Source: an uncultured bacterium
GTDB taxonomy: Bacteria; Bacillota; Negativicutes; Acidaminococcales; Acidaminococcaceae
Direction: 5' to 3'
Length of the DNA: 64,000 bases
Assembly (NCBI GenBank): GCA_905215645.1
Contig: CAJMQS010000007.1
Location: 1 to 64,000 of the forward strand
Program-made: the position numbers and the translations under genes
Part shown: positions 45,040-53,396 of the stretch, one piece after another
Position numbering within the stretch: position 1 is the first letter of the stretch
How the letters are laid out: each line of letters starts with the position of its first letter
The notes under the pieces: generated by a model
What the model was told of the DNA's origin: nothing
The model's database searches: none
Seen by the model: only the letters and a program-made list of their open reading frames with translations

Positions 45040-46461
45040 TTATATCTCCGGCAGCCGTTCCATCTCCCCCAGATGGAGCAGTTTGATGGCCACCTGCCGT
45101 CCCTGATTGGGATAAACATGTTCCAGCAGGCCCTCCGCCTTGTTCAACAGGGCTTCCTGGGGCAGGGGCTTCCGATAGGACCCGGTGGGGTCTTCGATGA
45201 ACTGTTCCAGCTCCCGTCCGTCCTGCAGCCGGATCTTCACCCGGCAGCTCCAGTGGCCGGGATAGGCTGCGGTCAGTTCCGGATCCTCCCGGACGGTGAT
45301 CCGCTGGATCAGGGCCCGGATGGCCGGATCCTTCACTTTTTCCGGGGCAAACATGCTTCGATCCACTTTGCCGTACAGCAGGCTGCAGGCCAGACCGTAA
45401 GGCAGGGAAAACTTGGCGTCCAGGGACGTCCGGGGATGGAGGCACCCTTCACTGACCGCGCACTGCTGGTAGCCGATCTTATAGGTACCCGCCTCCAGGC
45501 TTTCCACCTGTCCCAGGATCCGTTCCGCCGCATCTTCGAAGGGCAGCAGCCCTTCTCCCAGGATAGCCTGCCGCAGGGACAGGGCCCCGTCGATGCCGGC
45601 GTGGGCACTGCGGCAGCAGGGGTATGGCTTCATATCCATATTCAGGATTTCCCAACGGGATCCCAGCCCTTCCGTCAATTTTTCCACATGGCCTCCATCG
45701 CTCATGGCCCGGAACAGCCCTCCGTCTTCCGCTTCCAGAATATGGACCGGTCCCTCCATGCCGTACTGGGCCAGAAAGGTGCACCGAAGTCCGGTCATGG
45801 CCGCCTGTCCCGGGTTCAGCACCTTGGAATTGGTCCCGTCTCCCAAGAAGGCCCACACCCCGGTGGTCTGGGACCCGGCCAGCCCCAGGGCACTGGCCGT
45901 CCCTTTTCCGTTGAGTCCCAGGAGATGGCTGCAGGCGGCGGCCACCCCGAAGGTCCCGCAGGTAGCCGTGGCATGCCACCCCCGTTTCCGGTGGGCCGCT
46001 ACATCCAGGGCCATGCCCACCCGGTGGGCCACCTCATACCCGGCCACCAGGGCCGTCAGGAACTCTTTCCCCGTACTGCCCAGCTGCTGTCCCAGGCACC
46101 AGGCCGCCGGGATCATGCTGGCGGAAATATGGGTCTTGGAGGCCGGATGCACATCATCCAGTTCCAGGGTATGGGCCAGCATGGCATTGAGCATGGCCCC
46201 GTCGGTCACGGACCATTTTTGTTCCAGAGGCTGTCCCCACAAGGTCACTCCCTGGGTCCGGTTCTGAGGATCCAGAGCCTGGAGGGCCTGTTTCATCTGC
46301 TCTACCAGCGGGTCCCCCACTGCCCCCATGGCAGCGCTAATCAGATCCAGGGCCCGACAGACCGCTGCCTTTTGGACTGTTTCCGGCAGCGTATCCCAGG
46401 AAAGGCCGGCCGCAAATTGGGCCAGCCTCCCCAGCGGTGCTGCCAGCACCTTGTTTTCCAT
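45040..46461 (-). CDS. MmgE/PrpD-family protein
   Basis: 473 residues. The helical N-terminal domain (LDLISAAMGAVGD; HTLELDDVHPASKTHISASMIPAAW; AGYEVAHRVGMALD; RGWHATATCGTFGVAAA) carries the conserved DD...H and HATA motifs of 2-methylcitrate dehydratase, cis-aconitate decarboxylase and iminodisuccinate epimerase. A C-terminal alpha/beta lid follows. No methylcitrate synthase or lyase is nearby, so a propionate role is unlikely. In this context it may dehydrate, decarboxylate or epimerise a tricarboxylate. It starts 9 bases after the hydratase gene. Confidence 0.88.
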   Translation of the reverse strand: MENKVLAAPLGRLAQFAAGLSWDTLPETVQKAAVCRALDLISAAMGAVGDPLVEQMKQALQALDPQNRTQGVTLWGQPLEQKWSVTDGAMLNAMLAHTLELDDVHPASKTHISASMIPAAWCLGQQLGSTGKEFLTALVAGYEVAHRVGMALDVAAHRKRGWHATATCGTFGVAAACSHLLGLNGKGTASALGLAGSQTTGVWAFLGDGTNSKVLNPGQAAMTGLRCTFLAQYGMEGPVHILEAEDGGLFRAMSDGGHVEKLTEGLGSRWEILNMDMKPYPCCRSAHAGIDGALSLRQAILGEGLLPFEDAAERILGQVESLEAGTYKIGYQQCAVSEGCLHPRTSLDAKFSLPYGLACSLLYGKVDRSMFAPEKVKDPAIRALIQRITVREDPELTAAYPGHWSCRVKIRLQDGRELEQFIEDPTGSYRKPLPQEALLNKAEGLLEHVYPNQGRQVAIKLLHLGEMERLPEI

Positions 46462-46470
46462 TTTCCTGCC

Positions 46471-48759
46471 TCAGCTTTCTTTGAACAGATTGATCATGGA
46501 ACCGGCCAGCAGGGTCTTCCGTTCCGTGTCGTTGAGGATCTTTAGATCCAGGTGGAGGGTCCGGGTGCTGCCGTCGGTGCCGATCACCGTGGCATCGATG
46601 CCCCCCTTGTTTTCCGCCACCACCTGACGGATGTTGGGCAGCCAGAGGAATTCGCCCACTTTCAGGTCGATCTCCGGGTCCGGATGGGTGAAGGGCAGCA
46701 TCCCCCAGTTCACACAGTTGCTCCGGTACCGTTTGGTGGCATATTCGATGCAGATGTTGGCCAGGCCGCCCAGCACCTTCTGGCAGGAAGCGGCATATTC
46801 ACGGGCGGATCCGTCCCCAGGCCGTTTGGCATAGAGCACGGAACCGATGCCGGTGGTCTCCATGAGGGCATCCAGGTCTTTGTCCACATCAATGCCCACC
46901 TGTTTCAGCGGTGTATAGAATCCTTCCACCGTCTTCCGGTCTCCGGCCAGACGGGCTTTTTCGTAAGCCTGGGCGGCCTTGGCCCGGCCTACGTATTTCG
47001 GATCCTTCCGCAGCAGGGTGAATTCGGAAATTTTATAAGGGTTGGACCGGTAGGAAGCGGTTTCCCCGGAAGGGATCAGTTCATCAGTGGTGGTCACTTC
47101 GTCCCGGATCACCGAAGCCACCTGGAGCAGCAGGTTGTCAGTGAGATGTTCCATGGCCGGCCAATCCTTGATGAAGGGGCCGTAGACGATTTCCGTGTCC
47201 GGCTGTGCTTTGCCGAACCCGTTGTACACCACATTGTCGTAGATCTTTTTGTTGAAAGTGAACGCCGGCAGTTCTTCCGGTTGGAACACGTCCTTGATTT
47301 CTTCCGCGGAAGTCAGATACCCGCCATTGAAAGCCGTGGCAGCAATGGACTTGGAGTCCATGAGGGCGGCGGAAGCCACCTGGCCCATGTTCGGTTTGGA
47401 CCCTTCCCGGTTGGGATAGTTCCGGGTGGAATGGCGCAGGACGAAGGCGTTGTTTTCCGGGCAGTCGCTGGCGCCGAAGCAGGGCCCGCAGAAGGCGGTC
47501 TTGATCCGGACCCCTTCGGTCATCAAGTCGTTACTGATGCCAGCCCGGTTCAGTTCCGTGAGCACCGGCTGGGAAGCAGGATAGATATTCAGAGGAAACA
47601 TGCCCAGGCCCCGTTTTTCCGCCTTAGCCACCTGGTCCACATAGGCGATGTTCTCGAAGGAACCGGCGGCGCATCCGGCAATGGCTGCCTGGTCCACCAG
47701 GATCCGGCCGTTCTTCTGGATCTTGCTCATCATGTCCGGATGGATGTCCGGGTTGTTTTCAAACACCGTCTTGGCATTGTCTTCCACGTATTTCATGTAT
47801 TTTTCCGGGTTGGCAATCACGTCCTTCAGAGGGAAAGCATTGGAAGGATGGTAGGGCAGGGCGATCATGGGTTCCACCGTATCCAGGTCGATGTGGATGA
47901 AGCTGTCATAAAGGGCCTTGTCTTTGGGAACCAGATGCTTGTAGTCCCCTTCCCGATCATGGATCCGGTAATCTTCCCGGACCGTATCGTCGGTTTCCCA
48001 GATGGAAGTCAGGCAGGCGGATTCCGTGGTCATGGTATCGATGCCGTTCCGGAAATCCATGGACAGAGAATGGACCCCAGGGCCCACGAATTCCAGGACT
48101 TTGTTCTTTACAAAGCCGTTCTTGAACACGGCACCGATGAGGGTCAGGGCCACATCCATGGGCCCCACCCAGGCTTTGGGCGCCCCGGTGAGATACACCC
48201 CCACCACCTGGGGATATTTCAGTTCATAGGTCTTGTCCAGCATGGCTTTGGCCACTTCCGGCCCCCCTTCCCCGATAGCCAGACAGCCCTGGCTGCCGTA
48301 CCGGGTGTGGGAATCGGAAACGATGGCCATACTGCCGCCTTTGACGATCATTTCCCGCATATAGGAATGGATCACCGCTTCATGGGGCGGTACGAAGATG
48401 CCCCCGTATTTTTTGCAGATGGTTTCCGCATATTTGTGCACATCGGAGTTGATGGTCCCCCCTACGGCACACAGGCAGTTGTGGCAGTTGGTGAACACCG
48501 TGGGCACCGGGAACTTTTTCAGTCCGGAAGCGCAGGCGGTCTGCATGATGCCCACATAGGTGTTGTCATAGACCCCGATGGCGTCGAATTTCAGTTGCAG
48601 GTTGCCCGGATCTCCGCTGGTGTTGTGGTCGGCGATGATCTGGTACGCAATGGTGTTCTTCCGGCCAGCTTCCGGATCCCATTCCGGATGGTCCTTGGCC
48701 GGTACAAAGGTTTTGCCCCCGTCCAGGGCATAATAGGCTTCATTCACACACTGAATCAT
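46471..48759 (-). CDS. YbhJ-type aconitase-superfamily hydratase (module B)
   Basis: 762 residues, matching the length of E. coli YbhJ and clostridial 'hydratase' proteins rather than AcnA or AcnB. IVSDSHTRYGSQGCLAIGEGG is the substrate/cluster region. AGCAAGSFENI replaces SCTN-type sequence, and AFCGPCFGASDCPENNAF carries the other two cluster cysteines, so a 4Fe-4S cluster is likely. RHSTRNYPNREGS matches the active-site serine/arginine loop. The C-terminal swivel domain ends at GSMINLFKES. It would hydrate an unsaturated tricarboxylate such as cis-aconitate. It is co-transcribed with prpF (23 bases upstream) and prpD. Confidence 0.85.
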   Translation of the reverse strand: MIQCVNEAYYALDGGKTFVPAKDHPEWDPEAGRKNTIAYQIIADHNTSGDPGNLQLKFDAIGVYDNTYVGIMQTACASGLKKFPVPTVFTNCHNCLCAVGGTINSDVHKYAETICKKYGGIFVPPHEAVIHSYMREMIVKGGSMAIVSDSHTRYGSQGCLAIGEGGPEVAKAMLDKTYELKYPQVVGVYLTGAPKAWVGPMDVALTLIGAVFKNGFVKNKVLEFVGPGVHSLSMDFRNGIDTMTTESACLTSIWETDDTVREDYRIHDREGDYKHLVPKDKALYDSFIHIDLDTVEPMIALPYHPSNAFPLKDVIANPEKYMKYVEDNAKTVFENNPDIHPDMMSKIQKNGRILVDQAAIAGCAAGSFENIAYVDQVAKAEKRGLGMFPLNIYPASQPVLTELNRAGISNDLMTEGVRIKTAFCGPCFGASDCPENNAFVLRHSTRNYPNREGSKPNMGQVASAALMDSKSIAATAFNGGYLTSAEEIKDVFQPEELPAFTFNKKIYDNVVYNGFGKAQPDTEIVYGPFIKDWPAMEHLTDNLLLQVASVIRDEVTTTDELIPSGETASYRSNPYKISEFTLLRKDPKYVGRAKAAQAYEKARLAGDRKTVEGFYTPLKQVGIDVDKDLDALMETTGIGSVLYAKRPGDGSAREYAASCQKVLGGLANICIEYATKRYRSNCVNWGMLPFTHPDPEIDLKVGEFLWLPNIRQVVAENKGGIDATVIGTDGSTRTLHLDLKILNDTERKTLLAGSMINLFKES

Positions 48760-48782
48760 GATTCTTCTCCTTTTCTTTCCCC

Positions 48783-49907
48783 TCAGCGGATATATACAAA
48801 ACCGTCCATGATCCGGCGGGCCGTGCGGACCACGCCGCCCTGGAGCACTTTTTCTCCGTCCATTTTCATCAGCACATCAGTGACCCCGCTGGAGTGGCCC
48901 AGCCGGACACAGTCGCTGTCATGATTTCCCAGGATGTCGCTGACAATGGTCCCAGGGATCTTGGCAGCCGCCCCGGTGGCTACAGCCACGGTCATGGGAT
49001 AGGCCTTGTGGAGGGCTCCCACGGAAATGGCCCGGACGCACAGATCCATGTCACCGGCCTTCACCACATTTCCGTCCATGTTTTTGTAATCCTGGGCCGG
49101 GCTGACGATGGCCACCTTGGGAGCGGAAGTGGATTCCGTCCGGGCCTTCATGAAGTCATCCACAAAGCCGAATTTCTGGGCGGTGATGCCCCGGATCCGC
49201 TCGATGTGTTCCATCACATCCTTGTTCTGGTTCAGTTCCGTCAGTTCCGTTCCGGTGATGCCCAGGTCTTTGGCCTTGATGAAGACCACCGGGTTGGAGC
49301 AGTCGATCATGGTCACTTCCGCCAGTCCGTACCCGGGCACATCGATGGTTTCCTTTTTCAGGCCGGTAGGGAACAGTTTCCCAGTCTTGGCCCCGGCGGG
49401 ATCTTCGAAATACATGTCGATCCGGGACCCGGTGCCCGGCACCCCCTGGATCTGGGCATCCCCGTTGACACAAGCTTTCCCGTCCTGGACCCGGACATGT
49501 TCTTCGATGACCTTGTTTGTGTTCACATTGTAGACCCGGACTTTGGTGATCCCTTCCACCGGTTCCACCAGCCCTTCGTCGATAGCATAAGGCCCTACCG
49601 CGGAGGAAATGTTCCCGCAGTTGGCGGAATCATCCACCCGGGGAATCACAATGTCCACCTGGTAGAAGTGGTAGTCCACGTCGATACCGGGCCGACTGGA
49701 CTTATTGATCACCGCCACTTTGGAAGTGGAGCTTACGGTGCCTCCCATGCCATCAATCTGCTTCACATCCGGGGTCCCCATCACCTTCAGGAAGATTTCC
49801 GGCCACTGCTTTTCGTCCGCCGGCAGATCCTCCTTGTGGAAAAAGACCGCCTTGCTGGTGCCGCCTCGCATGTATACACAAGGGAACTTCCGCTGTTTCT
49901 GATTCAT
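48783..49907 (-). CDS. prpF: PrpF-family isomerase (aconitate isomerase-like)
   Basis: About 374 residues. The N-terminal FPCVYMRGGTSKAVFF is the PrpF signature. DSANCGNISSAVGPYAIDEG carries the catalytic cysteine in a diaminopimelate-epimerase-like fold, and GHSSGV is also conserved. Relatives interconvert trans- and cis-aconitate, methylaconitate isomers or 4-oxalomesaconate tautomers. The start at 49907 has AAGGAGG upstream. It is the first gene of the operon prpF-hydratase-prpD-dehydrogenase and diverges from a LysR gene. Trans-aconitate is the simplest substrate guess. Confidence 0.92.
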   Translation of the reverse strand: MNQKQRKFPCVYMRGGTSKAVFFHKEDLPADEKQWPEIFLKVMGTPDVKQIDGMGGTVSSTSKVAVINKSSRPGIDVDYHFYQVDIVIPRVDDSANCGNISSAVGPYAIDEGLVEPVEGITKVRVYNVNTNKVIEEHVRVQDGKACVNGDAQIQGVPGTGSRIDMYFEDPAGAKTGKLFPTGLKKETIDVPGYGLAEVTMIDCSNPVVFIKAKDLGITGTELTELNQNKDVMEHIERIRGITAQKFGFVDDFMKARTESTSAPKVAIVSPAQDYKNMDGNVVKAGDMDLCVRAISVGALHKAYPMTVAVATGAAAKIPGTIVSDILGNHDSDCVRLGHSSGVTDVLMKMDGEKVLQGGVVRTARRIMDGFVYIR

Positions 49908-49957
49908 GGTATTTCCTCCTTCTGACCTATGAGCCATTCTCTGTTCTTGTTGTCTCC

Positions 49958-49990
49958 AGTATAGCCCTTTCTTTCCATTATGAAAAATGA
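49958..49990 (-). promoter_or_regulatory. prpF promoter with shared operator motif
   Basis: On the minus strand -35 TTTTCA, a 17-base spacer and -10 TATACT (49963-49958). The -35 overlaps the motif CATTATGAAAAATGA (plus-strand 49976-49990), which recurs with one change at the permease B promoter at the same distance from its -10. Further inverted repeats lie at AATGATA...TATCATT (about 49985-50011) and ATTCC-N5-GGAAT (50010-50024), on the LysR side. Confidence 0.65.
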
Positions 49991-50043
49991 TAGAATATGT
50001 TTAAATATCATTCCTATTTGGAATATAGAAGGGAGTCTTTTAG

Positions 50044-50922
50044 ATGGATGAACGGGATATCCAGATTTTCCAGAGCCTTATGGAAACCCGGAACGTGACC
50101 AAAACCGCCCAGGCCCTGTACATGACCCAGAGTGCCATTACCAAGCGGCTCCACAAACTGGAAGAAGAACTGGGGGCCCCTCTTTTCCTCCGTTCCGTCA
50201 AGGGACTGATCCCGGCGCCTTCTGCCGATGCCATCAGGGAAGAAATGGGACGGCTCCAGGGATCCCTCCAGCGGCTGAAGACCCTGTCCCAGTATGCCCA
50301 GGGCCGGATTGCCGGCCATCTGAAGTTCGGTGTTTCCGTAAACTATGCCCGGTACACCCTGCCACCCCTCCTGAAACAGTACATGACCGACTATCCGGAA
50401 GTCCGCATCGACGTGACCACCGGCCAGAGCCTGGACCTGTTCACCAAGCTCCAGGAAAACCGGCTGTCCATGGCGGTGCTCCGGGGGCATTTTCCCTGGG
50501 CGGGGGAAAGCCTGCTGCTCTCTCAGGAACGGGTCTATGCGGTGACCAGCCGGGCCAACGAGGGCATGGCCCTGTCCCGGCTCCCCTATATCCACCGGCA
50601 GTCGGACAAGCCCTTCATGTCTCGGATCCAGCGGTGGAAACTGGAGCAACACATTACGGACACCGCCTCCTCCATCCAGGTCAACGATATTTCCACCTGC
50701 CTTGCCATGATCACCAGCGGCATCGGCTGGTCCGTGCTGCCGGAAATCTGCCTGAAGGACCGGGAAGACCTGGTGCTCCAGCCCCTCACCTTCCAGGACG
50801 GCACCCCCTTCACCCGTTCCACCTTCGCCCTGTACCGGGAAGAATACGCCCAGCTGCCCCAGGTGAAGATTTTTTTGGACCTTATTTCTTCCACACCACA
50901 CACACCGGCGACCCGGCGTTGA
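50044..50922 (+). CDS. LysR-family regulator of module B
   Basis: 292 residues. N-terminal HTH (DIQIFQSLMETRNVTKTAQALYMTQSAITKRLHKLEEELGAPLFLR) and an effector-binding domain (about 90-290). It is divergent from prpF across a 136-base gap with several inverted repeats. Its last 41 bases overlap, tail to tail, the end of the lactonase gene on the other strand. It sits between the two operons that share an operator motif, so it probably controls both. Its place corresponds to ybhD in E. coli. Confidence 0.93.
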   Translation: MDERDIQIFQSLMETRNVTKTAQALYMTQSAITKRLHKLEEELGAPLFLRSVKGLIPAPSADAIREEMGRLQGSLQRLKTLSQYAQGRIAGHLKFGVSVNYARYTLPPLLKQYMTDYPEVRIDVTTGQSLDLFTKLQENRLSMAVLRGHFPWAGESLLLSQERVYAVTSRANEGMALSRLPYIHRQSDKPFMSRIQRWKLEQHITDTASSIQVNDISTCLAMITSGIGWSVLPEICLKDREDLVLQPLTFQDGTPFTRSTFALYREEYAQLPQVKIFLDLISSTPHTPATRR

Positions 50923-51922
50923 TCTGTTTTTCTTCCCGTTCCAGAGTCCCGTCTTCCTGGATCTGGAAAACCGTAAGGGTGTGGGTCAGTTCGTTGGCGG
51001 CCACCAGGCGTTTTCCTCCCGGTTCCAGGTCCAGGAACCGGGGCTGTTTCCCTTCCGTGGGCAGGTTCTGCCGGAAGGCCAGCCGTCCCGTTTCCGGATC
51101 GATGGCAAGCACCGTCACCGAATCATGGGTCCGGTTGGACACATACACGGCCTTCCCTTCCGGGCCCATAACGATGCCGCTGGCCCAGCCAGGCCCGAAA
51201 TAGTCATCGGGCAGTGTGGTGACCATCTGCCGGGGTTCCAGGGTCCCGGTGGTTTCATCGAAATGGAAGAAAATGGCGGTGCTGTCCTTTTCGTTCACCA
51301 GATACACCCATTTTCCGTTGGGATGGATGGCCACATGCCGGGGTTCCGCCCCTTTCCGTGCCGTCCACACAAAGGCTTCCTCCAGGTGGTTGTCCTGAGG
51401 ATTGATGGCATAGACTTCCACCTTCCCCACTCCATGTTCCCGGCCCTGGCAGGGTACCAGCAGCCACTTTCCATCCGGATGGAGACATACCTGGTGGGGA
51501 TGGGAAATGTACCCGTGGCCGGGCTCACCAGGAACGAACAGAACCTGCCGGACCTGGCCCAGCCTCCCGTCCTGTTCCAGGGCCAGCCGGGCAATACTGC
51601 CCGTTTCCAGGTTGGCCACATACAGGCTTTGGCCGTTGGGACTTGCCACCAGATGGACTGGATTGGTGCCGTAGCTGGAAACGGAATTCAGTTCCGTCAG
51701 TTTTCCGTCTTCCCCCACCTGGAAGGCGGTGACCGTACTGTAATCTCCATGGACCGCATAAAGCCGGTCCTTTTTTTCATTCAGGCAAAGATAAGAGGGA
51801 TTGGGGCCGCAGGACAGGGTCTGGATCTTTTCCCATTCTGTTCCCGCCCGGCGGTACACGGTGATTCCTTCTCCCAGGGCTTTTCTTTCTTTGGTGGTTC
51901 TGGATCCGATATAGGCAAACAT
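50882..51922 (-). CDS. Cytosolic seven-bladed beta-propeller lactonase (module B)
   Basis: 346 residues, no signal peptide. YIGSRTTKERKALGEGITVY, LYAVHGDYS, HPHQVCLHPDGKWLLVP, EPRHVAIHPNGKWVYLVNEKDS and VAANELTHTLTVFQI are propeller-blade motifs of the 6-phosphogluconolactonase/carboxymuconate-cyclase family. No pentose-phosphate gene is nearby. It is translated 15 bases after the permease gene as a two-gene operon. GGAGGAGG precedes the ATG. It is paralogous to the exported lactonase of module A. The substrate is unknown; a lactone of isocitrate or a related acid is suggested by context. Confidence 0.87.
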   Translation of the reverse strand: MFAYIGSRTTKERKALGEGITVYRRAGTEWEKIQTLSCGPNPSYLCLNEKKDRLYAVHGDYSTVTAFQVGEDGKLTELNSVSSYGTNPVHLVASPNGQSLYVANLETGSIARLALEQDGRLGQVRQVLFVPGEPGHGYISHPHQVCLHPDGKWLLVPCQGREHGVGKVEVYAINPQDNHLEEAFVWTARKGAEPRHVAIHPNGKWVYLVNEKDSTAIFFHFDETTGTLEPRQMVTTLPDDYFGPGWASGIVMGPEGKAVYVSNRTHDSVTVLAIDPETGRLAFRQNLPTEGKQPRFLDLEPGGKRLVAANELTHTLTVFQIQEDGTLEREEKQINAGSPVCVVWKK

Positions 51923-51937
51923 AGTATTCCTCCTCCA

Positions 51938-53188
51938 TCATTGTAAAAAGGACAGGCCGCCGGCCAGGGTGAACAGGAAAATAATGGCCACACACATGGC
52001 AGACACCCCGAACAGTCGGGCAAACAAGGACGTATCGTTTTCCTTCCCGCTTTTTTCCTGGGCGCAGCTGGCCATCACCAGGGAACCCCCGGTGGACATG
52101 GGACTGATCCCTGCCACCGTGGCCGAGCACACAATGGCCGCCACCATCTGGATCAGAGAGGCACCCCCTACATTGGCCGCCACTTTGGGCACCGTGGGAA
52201 TTAAGGTGGGGAACACCACTCCGTTGGCACTGGAGAACCAGGACATGATGCCTCCTGTAAGCCCCATAAGGGCCGGGGCGGTGGCCGGACTCATGAAGGA
52301 GGCCAAACCCCGGGCCAGAAGATCGATGCCTCCCAGCAGCTTCACTGCGTTCATCAGCACACTGATGCCGCAGATCAGAATCAGAGTGTTCCAGGGCAGG
52401 CTTTTCACCGCTTTCTTTTCATCCACTTTTCCGGTGAACAGCAGGATCAGGGCCAGCAGGAAACATACGAATCCCACATCCTGGGAAAAGCCCACCACGG
52501 AAACGAACAGGGCTGCGATCAGTGCCAGGCTCAGTTTCTGCTGTCCGTCAAAGACAATGGGTTCCGGGGCACTCTGGACCGGCTGTCCACGGAGTTTCCA
52601 GCCTTTGAACACCAGATAGGTCACCAGGGCGCACAGAGCATTGGCGGCAGTGACTCCGGCAAAGATGGCCATTCCCGGCATGGGGATCTTCATCTGGCCC
52701 AGCAGGTCCCCCACAATGATCCCGGTGAGGGCAATGGGAGAAGCGGTCCCTCCCACTGCTCCCAGGATAGCCATGGCGCCCATGAGGATGGGACTGGCAT
52801 CCAGATGGAAGGCCAGGGGCACCGCAAACAGCACCATCACCGTCTGGACGCTGATGGCCCCAGGGCCGATGGCGGACAGGACGAAGCTCACCAGATAGAT
52901 CACAATGGGCACCAAGAACACTTTGGTGCCGCAAAGCCGGGTCAGCTTTTTGGATGCCTTGTCCAGGGTCCCATTTTCCTGGAGCAGGGCAAAGAAGAAC
53001 ATGGTCCCCAGCAAGGTCAGGAACAGTTTGCCAGGAAAACCCCCGTACAGTTTCCCCACCGGCAGTTTTCCCAGTTTTCCCAGGACCAGCACGGCCCCCA
53101 GGCTGATCAGTCCCACATTGGATTTTTTCACGAACCCCAAGGCTATGGCTCCGAACAGAAACACCAGTGCAACAAATGATATGGACAT
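51938..53188 (-). CDS. MatC/SLC13-like carboxylate permease (module B)
   Basis: 416 residues with about eleven to twelve membrane segments. The same architecture as the module A permease: KSNVGLISLGAVLVLGKLGKLPVG at the N-terminus, SPIALTGIIVGD and AGISPMSTGGSLVMAS re-entrant-type motifs. A likely importer of tri- or dicarboxylates. AAGGGGGAG precedes the ATG. First gene of the permease-lactonase operon, with its own promoter. Confidence 0.82.
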   Translation of the reverse strand: MSISFVALVFLFGAIALGFVKKSNVGLISLGAVLVLGKLGKLPVGKLYGGFPGKLFLTLLGTMFFFALLQENGTLDKASKKLTRLCGTKVFLVPIVIYLVSFVLSAIGPGAISVQTVMVLFAVPLAFHLDASPILMGAMAILGAVGGTASPIALTGIIVGDLLGQMKIPMPGMAIFAGVTAANALCALVTYLVFKGWKLRGQPVQSAPEPIVFDGQQKLSLALIAALFVSVVGFSQDVGFVCFLLALILLFTGKVDEKKAVKSLPWNTLILICGISVLMNAVKLLGGIDLLARGLASFMSPATAPALMGLTGGIMSWFSSANGVVFPTLIPTVPKVAANVGGASLIQMVAAIVCSATVAGISPMSTGGSLVMASCAQEKSGKENDTSLFARLFGVSAMCVAIIFLFTLAGGLSFLQ

Positions 53189-53263
53189 GATACTCCCCCT
53201 TTGGATCAGAAAAGGCTCCGGGAGCCATTTCTTTCAGATTATTCCGAATCCGTTGCTGATTCC

Positions 53264-53296
53264 ATTATAAGGAAGACAAGTCATTCTGAAAAATGA
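53264..53296 (-). promoter_or_regulatory. Permease B promoter with shared operator motif
   Basis: On the minus strand -35 TTTTCA, a 17-base spacer and -10 TATAAT (53269-53264). The motif CATTCTGAAAAATGA (53282-53296) matches the prpF one in 14 of 15 bases and lies at the identical distance of 12 bases from the -10. Confidence 0.7.
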
Positions 53297-53355
53297 ATAA
53301 AAAGAGCCATTTTCCATTCCCTTGGAGAATCATGGCTCTGTTCCTGTTTTTCCGC

Positions 53356-53361
53356 TATAAT
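53356..53361 (+). promoter_or_regulatory. Likely -10 box of the M29 peptidase gene
   Basis: A perfect TATAAT lies about 36 bases before the ATG; the -35 region is weak. Upstream, AGAGCCAT and ATGGCTCT (about 53314-53339) can form a hairpin with a long loop. Confidence 0.45.
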
Positions 53362-53396
53362 AGATTCATACTGATACTGCAAAGGAGAGATTTTCC

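Noticed and set aside
45040..49907. A propionate/2-methylcitrate operon based on PrpD and PrpF
   Set aside because: There is no methylcitrate synthase or methylisocitrate lyase. An isocitrate dehydrogenase and YbhJ-type hydratase are present instead.
50882..51922. Pentose-phosphate 6-phosphogluconolactonase
   Set aside because: No glucose-6-phosphate or 6-phosphogluconate dehydrogenase is nearby, and two paralogues both sit in tricarboxylate operons. It cannot be excluded from sequence alone.
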